Shown here: positions 8,458-17,555 of the stretch, piece by piece | Position numbering within the stretch: position 1 is the stretch's first letter | Layout of the letters: every line of letters starts with the position of its first letter | NCBI GenBank assembly: GCA_003054665.1 | Contig: QAYY01000015.1 | Coordinates: 186,001 to 250,000 of the forward strand | DNA length: 64,000 nt | DNA from: Opitutaceae bacterium EW11 | Lineage (GTDB): Bacteria; Verrucomicrobiota; Verrucomicrobiia; Opitutales; Opitutaceae | Direction of reading: 5' to 3' | Notes under the pieces: model-generated | The model's database searches: none | Told to the model about the DNA's origin: nothing | What the model saw: only the letters and a program-made list of their open reading frames with translations | Position numbers and translations under genes: made by a program

Positions 8458-10857
8458 ATGAACAAGGGGTGGTATGCTGTATTGGCCGCGATGCTAATCC
8501 TCGCAATTGTCCTGCGCGTTATTCTCGTCAGCCGAGGCGGGCAATTTTTCTACCCCGACGAGTCGCGCTATGCCGTATCCAGGGATGCCGCCGACCTGAT
8601 CGTACATGGGAAATGGAAACAGGGTCTAGACCTCCCGTTGGCTGGCGGCGACCATGTGGGGTTCAAGTTCCTCGGGATCATACCCGCGTTGGTAGAGCAA
8701 GCCACACATCGCAATAGCCACATACCCGCCTTGTTTCTGGCGGCGTGTTCTCTCGGAACGATAATCCTACTAGGCACGGTAGCGCGGCGAATGGATGCAG
8801 GCCCTGCCGCGCACGCCTGGATCATCATCGCGGGAGCAGCGAGCACAGCGCTGTTCTACAACACACGACATCTGCTGCCATACGACCTTTCGATGTTTCT
8901 AGGGACCCTGGGTTGGGCCGTCGGCTTACGACGAGGTTCAAAGCGAGCGGCTTTGGCCGGCTTCATCATCGGCTGGGCGATCCTTTCATATTACGGCTAC
9001 TGGACGTTTGGTGCAGTCGTGCTGTCAGTGATTGTCCTCTGCCCTGCTACCGGCTGGATGGACGGACTGAAGCGCGCACTTTGTGTCGGCGCTGGCGTTC
9101 TCTCCGCAATTGCCCTCCCGATTGGCGTGGATGCTCTGTTCGGAAAAGGAACCCTGATCGCAGGCGCACGATTGCTCTCTGCATCGATCACCTCGGGAGA
9201 CTTCCGAGCACACATTGTTCCGTGGCTCTATCTCTGGAGTGCCGAGAAGTTCTGGTTTCTCCTCGCAATCGCAAGCGTGGGTCTTCTTGGATTCGGTATC
9301 GTCAGGCGGATACGAAACGGAGAGCGATCGGTATGGCATTCGCCTGAGTTCGTCGCAGTTGCTGCCGTTATCCTGCTCTGGGTCTTCTTTCTAGTCACAG
9401 CAAACGGTCTTCACAAATTCGTCGTCCACGGGCGACTGGTTCGCCAGATGGTGCCGTTTCTTGTTCTCGCGCTCGGGATCGGCATGAGCATGTGGCTGGA
9501 AAACAAACCACGCTGGGTTTCCTGGCTCGCGGGTACGATCCTGGCGCTCAATATGGTCTTCGCTTACTGGACTCCACTCTCGCTGCGGTTTCCTGCGGAA
9601 TTCCAGGCAGAGTGGGCCCCCTACCTGCAGCACTCATCCGAAACCGCATCGCCGGAAACGTACGAACGTTTCGTCAATGTAACCCACTACGTTTTTGAGC
9701 CTGAAGTGCTCCGACACGCCCCTCTCGAGACCATCGCGGCGTCCCCGCATCCTTTCGAATACGCGCCTTACCTGTACGAGGGTTTCACTCCAGAAGAACG
9801 TACTCGGCGTAGATCAGTGGACCACCGCATGCGGGTGGTGAGAATGCCCGTGCAGCCTGAAGCCAGAGTTCGTGGGGAACCTTACGGCGTAGTGACCGCG
9901 GAGGTACGCTTCGGAGAAAAGCGCGGCGGATTCATCGAGCCGCTGATCTCCGTCGGCCCACGAGGAGCGGGCGACGTCTTCTTTGTTCGCTACGTGACGG
10001 ACAACATCCTCCAGTTCGGGATGGAGTCCATCGGCAATGTCCTGGTTTTCAGTGATCAAATCACGGTCGACATGACGCGGACGCACAAAGTCGAGTGCTT
10101 CAGCGGGACGTTGCTCCCCGGTCCTGGCCAGCCGAATCCGCCCGGTATTTCCGAAGCCGCCCGTGCGGCAGGCGGGCGTCTGGTTTGGATGCGCGTCGAT
10201 GGAGAAGTCCTGCTCAACGAATACTCATCCTCTCACGTTGCCCGGCCAGAACAGGTCTTTGCAGGCGCCAATGTCGCAAATGCCGGTGCGGTGAGCAGCC
10301 AGTTCTCTGGAAGTTTTCTCTCCGTCCACCGCGGAGGTTTGCCTCCGTTGCCGGAACAGCTCGCGAATTCGGCTTACGGACCAATCCGGTTGGTTTGCGG
10401 CCCCGCCCGAGGAGAACTCGGCCGTCCCGAGCCGCTCCTCGTCGTAGGCGAGGCGGGTAAGGCAGTCCTCTGCTACATCATCCCGCTCGAAAACAATACG
10501 GCACGATTCGGAGTGGAAATTTGGGGCCGCGGCACTTGGCAAAGCGAACCGGTAGGGCTCAAACCGAATATCGCGAACGAGATCCTCTGTTCGTTTGGTT
10601 CTCTGTATCCCATCGTCGGGGCTGAAAAATGGGGGAAGACGTCGATGCCTGACCAGCGCCTGCTGAAACGGCGCGTCCAGATCCGCGTGAACGGCGCCAG
10701 CGTGCTGGAGTTTACCGCCGCAACGCCCGATTGGGCGGGCGCCGCTCCCGCGATCGCCGTGGGCACGAACCCGGCCGGCGGTTCGGTCGTCTTGCCGAAG
10801 TACCTCGGCGAAATCGGCACGTGGCAACAGGAACCGATCGAACGTGCGCTCCAGTGA
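8458..10857 (+). CDS. GT-C-like polytopic membrane protein with a duplicated soluble C-terminal domain
   Basis: A 799-residue protein. Residues 1-400 hold about ten membrane helices. The acidic pair just after the first helix (FFYPDESRYA) resembles the GT-C glycosyltransferase motif that binds polyprenyl-phosphate sugars. Residues about 474-630 and 637-790 are soluble and look like tandem copies of one beta-rich domain: each opens with a YG motif and a repeated LISVG/LLVVG strand, and closes with an R-(V/I)-x-V-(D/N)-G strand. This tail resembles jelly-roll lectin-like folds. ATG 8458 was chosen because the first helix begins there. Codon use is relaxed (CTA, ATA, AGG), unlike the flanking genes. 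A transferase role on surface glycans is inferred. Confidence 0.65.
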   Translation: MNKGWYAVLAAMLILAIVLRVILVSRGGQFFYPDESRYAVSRDAADLIVHGKWKQGLDLPLAGGDHVGFKFLGIIPALVEQATHRNSHIPALFLAACSLGTIILLGTVARRMDAGPAAHAWIIIAGAASTALFYNTRHLLPYDLSMFLGTLGWAVGLRRGSKRAALAGFIIGWAILSYYGYWTFGAVVLSVIVLCPATGWMDGLKRALCVGAGVLSAIALPIGVDALFGKGTLIAGARLLSASITSGDFRAHIVPWLYLWSAEKFWFLLAIASVGLLGFGIVRRIRNGERSVWHSPEFVAVAAVILLWVFFLVTANGLHKFVVHGRLVRQMVPFLVLALGIGMSMWLENKPRWVSWLAGTILALNMVFAYWTPLSLRFPAEFQAEWAPYLQHSSETASPETYERFVNVTHYVFEPEVLRHAPLETIAASPHPFEYAPYLYEGFTPEERTRRRSVDHRMRVVRMPVQPEARVRGEPYGVVTAEVRFGEKRGGFIEPLISVGPRGAGDVFFVRYVTDNILQFGMESIGNVLVFSDQITVDMTRTHKVECFSGTLLPGPGQPNPPGISEAARAAGGRLVWMRVDGEVLLNEYSSSHVARPEQVFAGANVANAGAVSSQFSGSFLSVHRGGLPPLPEQLANSAYGPIRLVCGPARGELGRPEPLLVVGEAGKAVLCYIIPLENNTARFGVEIWGRGTWQSEPVGLKPNIANEILCSFGSLYPIVGAEKWGKTSMPDQRLLKRRVQIRVNGASVLEFTAATPDWAGAAPAIAVGTNPAGGSVVLPKYLGEIGTWQQEPIERALQ

Positions 10858-10862
10858 GCACG

Positions 10863-10892
10863 CCCTAGAGGCTTACGGGACAGCCTCTAGGG
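10863..10892. terminator. Bidirectional hairpin between convergent genes
   Basis: CCCTAGAGGCT at 10863-10873 pairs perfectly with AGCCTCTAGGG at 10882-10892 around an 8-base loop. It sits 5 bases after the stop of the plus-strand gene and covers the stop codon of the minus-strand gene. No T-run follows on either strand, so it may act as an RNA 3'-end stabiliser or a non-canonical terminator. Confidence 0.55.
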
Positions 10893-13769
10893 AGTAGGAG
10901 CCACTTTTTCCCCCGAGCACCATCGACGCCAGGTGAAGCCGATGCCGATAGACGCGACTGCGGCGAAGCCGAGAATCGAAGTGACGTAAGATACGAGGAG
11001 CAGCCAGGGTGCGCGGTAGGTCAACCGGACCTCGCTCTCGCCTTTGGGAACCTCAAAAGCGACAAGACCCGCCGCGGATTTCTTCACGGGCGCCGATCGC
11101 CCATTCACCGTCGCAATGTATCCGCGCTGGAACAACCGGGGAGTCTCCAAGAGCCCTGCAGACTGCGTGTTCACGTGCGCTTCGTAAGGTATCCAATTCC
11201 TCACAAAGACCGGCAAAGCGGCCGGATCGTACTGAATAAGTCGATACGTAGCAAAGCGGTCAAAACTCTGTGACCCAACCGACGCGTCGGCGTAAAACGT
11301 GAGCGTCACGGTCTGACTCTCAGAGGATGTCGTGAAGAGCGACAGCAGATGTGTGGCCTCGGTCTGCGCCCCGAATGACTTCGGCTCGCCGTAGGTCGGC
11401 AAACCGTAGACCCGGTGGATATCCTTGCTTGCAATCACGAGCACGCCGGGAGCCGCGGGCGATAGGAAATGAACCTCCAAAACGTATTTCTTTCCCGGCA
11501 AGAGGTCTATTGATGGGGCCAGTTTCCAACCAAGCGTGCGCCCTTGGCGCGTTCCGGCAAACTCCCCCTCCCCAAGCACGCGTGCACCATTAGGAACCGG
11601 GCTCTGCTCAAGCGTCTGATAGTTTCCAGCGATCACCTGTCCGCCAGGTCCAACGATTCGCTGCTCCAGATCCGGATCCACTACCCCGTGTGAAAAATAG
11701 GGCGGGAGCTTGAACGATAGATAGGAGTAGCGGGTTAGGCATAGGTTCTCCAGGCTCAAAGGCGACGGGCGCTCCTCGGCTCCGTGCCGATTGACTTCCG
11801 TTCCCCAGAGAAAGCGGCGAGCTTCCACTCCGGACCAGAGGACTCCGAGCGCGAGGAAGAGCCGAACGCCCCATTTGCGGGGCGCGCCCGAACAGGCGAG
11901 AGCGAGGGCAAACACGGTGAACGCCGCACCGACCAGATAGAGCCGCCCCATGGCCCAATTCCCCGTGGGATTTCTGATCACTCCTGGCACATAGGTCCAA
12001 AGCGTCAGATTGACCTTCGGAATAGGGAGCATGAGCACCATCAAAAACGCCGCACAGATCCAAAGAGCCAAAAGCACCGCGCGCCGAAGGCAAACAGCAG
12101 CTACACCCGAGACGATCAGCCCCGCCCAAAGTGACCATCCGAGTTGAAGATCCGACAAGGGCGCGCGTCCATTTGGACTAACAGGCAGCAGAGATCCAGG
12201 GAACGCCTCTTTGACAAACGACGCGATGGTCACGGGATCTGCCACCGCGTAGCTCGTGTTATCTCCACTTTTCTCCGGCGTCACGACGAGCACCGAGATC
12301 AGCGGAAACGCGACCAATACGACAAAGAGGCCCGCTGCTACGGCAGCTGCCACCCAGGTCCGAAGATCGTGACGCTGTATCCAAAGCCTGACGACCTGTA
12401 TTAGCCCGAGCAGGAGAGTCGTCCACAATGCGATGGGCGAGTGCCCCCACCAGAGCAACCCAACCGCAGTGACGAGCAGCAGCAAAGGTCCGCGCCGTCC
12501 TGGAGACTCAAAACTCCGGATCGTCCCCAAGATTGCGAGCGGCAAAACGGGAACGGTCGTCCAGGTCATGTAGAGATCGCTGTTGTACAGGACCCCCAAC
12601 ACGCCCGGGCATGCAAGATACAGGCAGGACAAGCAGGCCGCAGCCCAATGGCTGCCCGGGATAACCCGCCGAATCGCCGCAAAGCAGGTTGCAGACGCTG
12701 CCATTCCAACTCCGATCAGCACGAGGTTCAGCAGAGCCGGCAGCGGCATGCTTTGCAGCGTGAGCATGTCTCCAACGTACGCCAAGTGATGGAGCAGCGG
12801 CGCAAAACGGACCGGGAAAATGCTCCCGGCAAATTGGTACGGGCTCTGACCAACGAAGACCGGAAACACACTCGCCCGGAATTGGCTCACGGCGTCCGCA
12901 ACGGTCGCGGCATACCAGGCCGAATCACCGGCCCCCAAGGGAAGTGGAAAGGCCAGGGGGTACAACAACCAGAATGCAAAGGCCGCCACCAAAAACCGAC
13001 TGAGCGCTTCACCTGCACTGCCAACACGCACAGCGCACGGCGCGCGGAAGAACGCCAGAGAGAATCCCGCAAGCAATGCGCATCCGAATCCCTCCTGAGC
13101 GCCCGTCCCTGACATCGCGCTCAAGCCTAGGCCGGCGGTTATCACCCAGACTCCAATACGAACCAAGAGGCGCGCGAAACGAACCTGAAAACGTTGGCCC
13201 TGCTCCCATCTGGCGAAAGGGATCCGGTCGACGGCAAACCAAATCGCGGCCAGGACCCATGGCGTCCAGCGGGTGAACTTCAAACTTGGATTGAGCCCGC
13301 CGCAGATGGCGCAGGCTCCTGCCAACCAGAGGCTACTCAGGAGGGCGGTGCAGCTTCCTGACACGTGTAGTCTCTCCGTCCATCGGCAAACGGTTGAGAC
13401 CACCGCAGGAATCCTCGACCAGAGCGGACCTGCAAGCCTGGCTGCCGCGGCAGCCGCTGGCCAAATCGCCAACCCCAGAAGCGCGCTCCATCCCTGCGAG
13501 AGGAAAAAGCGCCCCACTGCAGCCGCGACCATTGCCGCCCCAATCTGGAGGGGCAGTCGCTGCAGAATCCTGCGACCGACGCCCTCCGCTCGTGCGGAAG
13601 AATGCGGCACGAGCAGCACCACGACTGCCGCAACCACGGGGATCAACCAACTCGATGAAAACCCAAGAAGGCGCGCAGCCAGGGCTGCAACTGCCAGAGC
13701 TCCTAGATCAATCGCTTCCTCAATGAACCGTCTAAGCCAACTTGTTTCACGCTCGGGCGATGACTTCAT
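10887..13769 (-). CDS. Large polytopic membrane protein, YfhO-like C-terminus
   Basis: A 960-residue protein with some 14 hydrophobic helices in residues 20-650, a soluble extracytoplasmic region (about 660-920) and a final helix before a basic end. The soluble part ends with a pattern typical of YfhO-type proteins (RGYIATVNGRSAPV, GESEVRLTYRAPW). An early GAGDSAWYAA after a membrane helix could be the acidic GT-C motif. Its ATG (13769) lies 7 bases beyond the stop of the ketoisomerase fusion, so it is the last gene of a three-gene operon. It is probably a lipid-linked glycan transferase or polymerase; the substrate is unknown. Codon use is less GC-biased than in the two operon partners. Confidence 0.6.
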   Translation of the reverse strand: MKSSPERETSWLRRFIEEAIDLGALAVAALAARLLGFSSSWLIPVVAAVVVLLVPHSSARAEGVGRRILQRLPLQIGAAMVAAAVGRFFLSQGWSALLGLAIWPAAAAAARLAGPLWSRIPAVVSTVCRWTERLHVSGSCTALLSSLWLAGACAICGGLNPSLKFTRWTPWVLAAIWFAVDRIPFARWEQGQRFQVRFARLLVRIGVWVITAGLGLSAMSGTGAQEGFGCALLAGFSLAFFRAPCAVRVGSAGEALSRFLVAAFAFWLLYPLAFPLPLGAGDSAWYAATVADAVSQFRASVFPVFVGQSPYQFAGSIFPVRFAPLLHHLAYVGDMLTLQSMPLPALLNLVLIGVGMAASATCFAAIRRVIPGSHWAAACLSCLYLACPGVLGVLYNSDLYMTWTTVPVLPLAILGTIRSFESPGRRGPLLLLVTAVGLLWWGHSPIALWTTLLLGLIQVVRLWIQRHDLRTWVAAAVAAGLFVVLVAFPLISVLVVTPEKSGDNTSYAVADPVTIASFVKEAFPGSLLPVSPNGRAPLSDLQLGWSLWAGLIVSGVAAVCLRRAVLLALWICAAFLMVLMLPIPKVNLTLWTYVPGVIRNPTGNWAMGRLYLVGAAFTVFALALACSGAPRKWGVRLFLALGVLWSGVEARRFLWGTEVNRHGAEERPSPLSLENLCLTRYSYLSFKLPPYFSHGVVDPDLEQRIVGPGGQVIAGNYQTLEQSPVPNGARVLGEGEFAGTRQGRTLGWKLAPSIDLLPGKKYVLEVHFLSPAAPGVLVIASKDIHRVYGLPTYGEPKSFGAQTEATHLLSLFTTSSESQTVTLTFYADASVGSQSFDRFATYRLIQYDPAALPVFVRNWIPYEAHVNTQSAGLLETPRLFQRGYIATVNGRSAPVKKSAAGLVAFEVPKGESEVRLTYRAPWLLLVSYVTSILGFAAVASIGIGFTWRRWCSGEKVAPTP

Positions 13770-13776
13770 GCTTCCT

Positions 13777-14751
13777 TCAAATCCCGGCCCGCAACGAAAC
13801 GTTCCCTTGCCGCAACGCAATTCTCAGAAACTCGTCGTAGTCCCGGATGTAGTCCTTGGCGTCGTAGCTGTGCGAGGCGAGGACCAAGAGCACGGCGTCT
13901 TTCGAATAGCGGTACTGGACGCCCCAGGTCAGCGGCGGGAGATGAAGGCCGAGTTGGCGGTCGTTGAGCAGAAACTCCTCACGGACTTTTCCATCGTCCG
14001 CCACCACGCTGCAGGAGCCGTTGAGGCAGACGAGAAACTGATGGCAGCGGCGGTGGGCGTGCTGGCCGCGGACTTCAGGGCTCGGAACGTTGTAGACGAA
14101 AAAGTGGCGCTTCACGGCGAACGGTATCTCCTTCCCGTTCTCCGCCACGCCGAGTTCGCCCCGCATGTCGGCGTGGTGCGGAAGCCGGCGCAGCGTGACG
14201 CCTCGGACGCTCGTCGTCTGCACCGAACCTTCGGTCACGCGGAGTTTGCCGGCTGCGGTTCCGGAACGCAGTCGTCCAGCCGAGCCGACGTACCCAGAAA
14301 TGCGCGCCGGATTTCCCGTCACGATCGCGAACGGCGGCACGGATTGCGTGACGACGGCACCGGCTCCCACCATCGCGTTCCGACCGATCCGCACGCCCGG
14401 AAGAATCGTCGCGTTCGCTCCGATCGAACATCCATCCTCGAGCACCGTCTCGGGATAGCGGTCGAGGTGTTTCTTGCTCCGGGGAAAGGGATCGTTGGTA
14501 AACGTCGCGTTCGGCCCGATGAACACACCGTCGCCGATGCGGAGGCCCGACCACAGCTGCACGCCACATTTGACGGTGACATTGTCGCCGATGACGACGT
14601 CGCCCTCGACAAAGACGTGGTCGCAGAGGTTGCAGTTTTTCCCCACTCGCGCTCCGGACAGCACGTGAGCAAAGGCCCAGATGCGCGTGCCGGCGCCGAC
14701 CTGGTCGGATTCGTTCAGTCCGTGGGAATGGACAAAGAGCGGTTTAGGCAT
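13777..14751 (-). CDS. Fused hexapeptide acyltransferase / dTDP-sugar 3,4-ketoisomerase (WxcM/FdtD type)
   Basis: A 324-residue bifunctional protein. Residues 1-165 are a left-handed beta-helix acyltransferase: hexapeptide turns (VGAGTRIWAFAHV, IGDNVTVKCGV, IGANATILPGVRIG) closing with the NPAR motif. Residues about 190-324 are the QdtA/FdtA-type cupin that isomerises dTDP-4-keto-6-deoxyglucose; its conserved His cluster is RGQHAHRRCHQFLV. The same fusion occurs in Xanthomonas WxcM and Shewanella FdtD, which make N-acetylated 3-amino-deoxy sugars. The aminotransferase needed between the two steps is not in the window. ATG 14751 overlaps the upstream glycosyltransferase by 8 bases. Confidence 0.88.
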   Translation of the reverse strand: MPKPLFVHSHGLNESDQVGAGTRIWAFAHVLSGARVGKNCNLCDHVFVEGDVVIGDNVTVKCGVQLWSGLRIGDGVFIGPNATFTNDPFPRSKKHLDRYPETVLEDGCSIGANATILPGVRIGRNAMVGAGAVVTQSVPPFAIVTGNPARISGYVGSAGRLRSGTAAGKLRVTEGSVQTTSVRGVTLRRLPHHADMRGELGVAENGKEIPFAVKRHFFVYNVPSPEVRGQHAHRRCHQFLVCLNGSCSVVADDGKVREEFLLNDRQLGLHLPPLTWGVQYRYSKDAVLLVLASHSYDAKDYIRDYDEFLRIALRQGNVSLRAGI

Positions 14752-15724
14752 GGGGAGATTCGATAACGCGTTCGACGACGAACTGGGGGCGCGATCTCGC
14801 GGCGTCCAGGGTCCGCCAGAGATACTCACCGAGGATGCCGAGCATCATCATCTGGATACCGGAGGTGAGCGCGATCAGCGTCACGATCGTGGTGAAACCC
14901 TGCACGGGGGTGCCGTGCGACATGCGGAGATACACCTGGAAGGCGCCGTAGATCACTGCCAGCAGAGCCAGCAAGAATCCCGCGGCCGAGACGGCGCGGA
15001 TCGGGGCGAACGAAAACGCCACGAACGAGTCGGCAAACAGCTTCAGTTTCTTCGCCAGAGTCCAGCGCGAGCGCCCCTTCTTTCGCGCTCGGCGGGTGTA
15101 GCTGAGCCACACCGACGGATAGCCGAGCCAGAAAATGAGGTTCATCAGGTGGGCGTTTTTCTCGTTGATCCGCACCAGCTCGTCCACGACCTGGCGGTCG
15201 ATCAGGCAAAAATCGAAGCCACCCGCCGGGTATCCAGGAAGCGCGTACCGGCGCAGGAGGCTGTAGTAGAGGTTCGCGAAACGCGTTTTCAGAAAACCCT
15301 CCTCCCGGTCGGCGCGCACGGCAAACGCGCATTTCGCGCCTTCACGGAGCTTGGCAGCCATGTCGACGAACAGCTCCGGAGGGTCCTGAAGGTCCGCGGA
15401 GATCATGCCCACCATCTGTCCGCGGGAAGCCGCAAGTCCGGCCTGAATCGCCGCCATGGAGCCGAAATTTCGCGTCAACTTCACGATCCTCACCCGGTGC
15501 TGGGGCGCGGCCTGAAGCGAAAGAAGGACTTCGTACGAACGATCGCGCGAGCCGTCGTCCACGAAAATCAGCTCGAAACTCTCCCCGGCGATGCCCCGCG
15601 CCATGGCTGCCAAGGTAGGAACCGTCTCGGGCAGGCTCTCCTCGTTGTAATACACCGGAACCACAATGCTGAGGGCCGGCCGGGGTGCGCCTGACTCTCC
15701 AGGCAAGGAAGAGGAAACCGTCAT
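14744..15724 (-). CDS. Family 2 glycosyltransferase, polyprenyl-phosphate sugar synthase (GtrB/DPM1-like)
   Basis: A 326-residue protein. A GT-A domain in residues 15-230 has the opening strand LSIVVPVYYNEESLP, the nucleotide-binding FVDDGSRD and the metal-binding ADLQDPPE. Two C-terminal membrane helices follow (about 235-258 and 272-300), as in GtrB and ArnC. Such enzymes move a sugar from a nucleotide to undecaprenyl phosphate on the cytoplasmic face. ATG 15724 was preferred because the upstream open frame is Arg/Pro-rich and non-homologous. It is the first gene of the operon running to 10887 and would supply lipid-linked sugar for the membrane proteins in this block. Confidence 0.85.
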   Translation of the reverse strand: MTVSSSLPGESGAPRPALSIVVPVYYNEESLPETVPTLAAMARGIAGESFELIFVDDGSRDRSYEVLLSLQAAPQHRVRIVKLTRNFGSMAAIQAGLAASRGQMVGMISADLQDPPELFVDMAAKLREGAKCAFAVRADREEGFLKTRFANLYYSLLRRYALPGYPAGGFDFCLIDRQVVDELVRINEKNAHLMNLIFWLGYPSVWLSYTRRARKKGRSRWTLAKKLKLFADSFVAFSFAPIRAVSAAGFLLALLAVIYGAFQVYLRMSHGTPVQGFTTIVTLIALTSGIQMMMLGILGEYLWRTLDAARSRPQFVVERVIESPHA

Positions 15725-16010
15725 GGATCGAGCGACGTTGGCGGGAGGCGCGGGAGTCTTCAAGTCAGCATCGGGCCGGCGCCGCGCGGGAACGCGCAGC
15801 CTGCGAGCGACACGCCGCGCCGGCCCCTTCGCGAAGCGGACCATCCTGGTTTCTCCGGAGAGTCGACTGCCGCCGGGATGCGCGGCAGCCCAAGCTGCGG
15901 AAGGGGATCCCAGGGACACAGCGGGAGATCTTCCGATGCATCTCGCCAGCACTTACGCACTGAGCTCGTGTCGGATTCGGACCCGCGGCCAAGAGGTCGC
16001 TTTCCTCAGA

Positions 16011-17438
16011 ATGGCCGCTCCGTATTCCCTCACCTCCATCGTTTTCCTCTTCGCCACAATCGGGCTCGCCCACGCGCAACAAGGCAACGGGCGAAGCGCA
16101 CCCGCTCTTTTTCAGGACCGCTGCGCCGGCTGCCATGGCCAGAATCTCGAGGGCGGCAAGGCCAGCAGTCTCCTCGACCAGAAGTGGGCCCACGGCGGCG
16201 ACGACGCCAGTTTGGAGAACACGATTCGCAACGGTCTGCCGGTTTCGGGAATGCCCGCGTTTGGCACGGTGCTGAGCGATGCCGAGATTCGGGCGCTGAT
16301 TGTATTCATCCGTGAGTCGGCGACGCGCGTGGGGAATCCCGAAATGCGCGGCTCACATCCGCTGCCGGATGGGCCGCAGTCGAGCGAAGCCGCGACCTAC
16401 CGAATGGAACTCGTCTCGAGCGGCTTCGATGTCCCCTGGTCGATCGCCTTTCTTCCCGACGGTCGGATGCTGGTCACCGAGAGACCTGGACGGCTGCGCG
16501 TCGTGAAAGACGGCGCCGTGGCCCCCGAGCCTGTATCCGGCATCCCCGATGTCTGGGCCCACGACGAGGGCGGACTCTTCACGGTTCTCCTCCACCCCGA
16601 CTACGCGAAGAACGGCTGGGTCTATCTGTCCTTCGCCGATCCGGGCGAAAAAAACACCTCGATGACGAAGATCATCCGCGGGCGGCTGCGCGGAAACGCC
16701 TTCGTGGATCAAGAAACCATCTTCAACATGCCCCGGGAATCCTATCGGGAAAGCGGCATGAGTTTCGGAGGGCGGCTCGTCTTCGACGGGCGATACCTTT
16801 TCTTCAGCGTCGGCGAGCGCGGGAAGGTCGGCGATGCACAGCAACTCGACAACCCCTACGGCAAGATCCATCGGCTTCACGACGACGGCCGCGTGCCGGA
16901 CGACAACCCGTTCGTGCACACTCCCGGCGCCATGCCGTCGATCTGGAGTTTCGGTCATCGGAACCCCCAAGGCCTCGCGGTCGTGCCCGAGACAGGCGAG
17001 CTCTGGGAAACCGAGCACGGCCCTCGCGGGGGCGACGAACTCAACTTCATCCGCCGCGGAGCCAACTATGGGTGGCCCGTGATCACACACGGAATGAATT
17101 ACGACGGCACGCCTGTCTCGTCCCTCACGGCCAAAGTGGGAATGGAACAACCCGTGCGCCATTGGACGCCCTCGATCGCGACTTGTCCGATTCTCTTCTA
17201 CACCGGCGACGCTTTCCCGGGATGGAAGAATCAGCTCTTCCTGGGCTCCCTGGCGCAACAGGAGTTCCTGCGGTTCACCCTCGACGGGGGCAAGATCTCG
17301 CACGAAGAACGCGTATTCAAGAACCGCGGACGCGTCCGGGACATTCAGCAGGGACCCGACGGCTGCATTTACCTGGCTCTGGAGATCCCGGGCGGCGGCG
17401 GCCTCGTCGCGCGCATCGTCCCGGATAGGAAGCCGTAG
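16011..17438 (+). CDS. Cytochrome c / PQQ-dependent sugar (aldose) dehydrogenase fusion
   Basis: A 475-residue exported protein. A signal peptide (residues 1-22, ending AHA) leads into a c-type cytochrome with the haem motif C38-A-G-C41-H42 and a likely axial Met81 (SGMPAFG). Residues about 130-470 form the six-bladed propeller of the soluble glucose/sorbosone dehydrogenase family (VPWSIAFLPDGRMLVTERPG, SFGHRNPQGLA, EHGPRGGDELN, GANYGWP). The fusion would let PQQ pass electrons to its own haem and on to the respiratory chain. The start was set by the signal peptide. The 286-base gap to the divergent glycosyltransferase is non-coding. The substrate is unknown. Confidence 0.88.
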   Translation: MAAPYSLTSIVFLFATIGLAHAQQGNGRSAPALFQDRCAGCHGQNLEGGKASSLLDQKWAHGGDDASLENTIRNGLPVSGMPAFGTVLSDAEIRALIVFIRESATRVGNPEMRGSHPLPDGPQSSEAATYRMELVSSGFDVPWSIAFLPDGRMLVTERPGRLRVVKDGAVAPEPVSGIPDVWAHDEGGLFTVLLHPDYAKNGWVYLSFADPGEKNTSMTKIIRGRLRGNAFVDQETIFNMPRESYRESGMSFGGRLVFDGRYLFFSVGERGKVGDAQQLDNPYGKIHRLHDDGRVPDDNPFVHTPGAMPSIWSFGHRNPQGLAVVPETGELWETEHGPRGGDELNFIRRGANYGWPVITHGMNYDGTPVSSLTAKVGMEQPVRHWTPSIATCPILFYTGDAFPGWKNQLFLGSLAQQEFLRFTLDGGKISHEERVFKNRGRVRDIQQGPDGCIYLALEIPGGGGLVARIVPDRKP

Positions 17439-17555
17439 GCACCGCGATTCGCCGCCGGACTCGAGGGCGCCTGCGCCGCGCGCCAAGCAGCCGCCGGCGG
17501 AAGCCGCGAACGCGACGCCACTTCGTCGATACGATGCCTTGCGCTCCGCGGGCGC

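Noticed and set aside
13777-14751. Reading the hexapeptide protein as a serine acetyltransferase or a simple maltose-type acetyltransferase
   Set aside because: The C-terminal cupin with the HAHRRCHQF cluster identifies the WxcM/FdtD bifunctional type.
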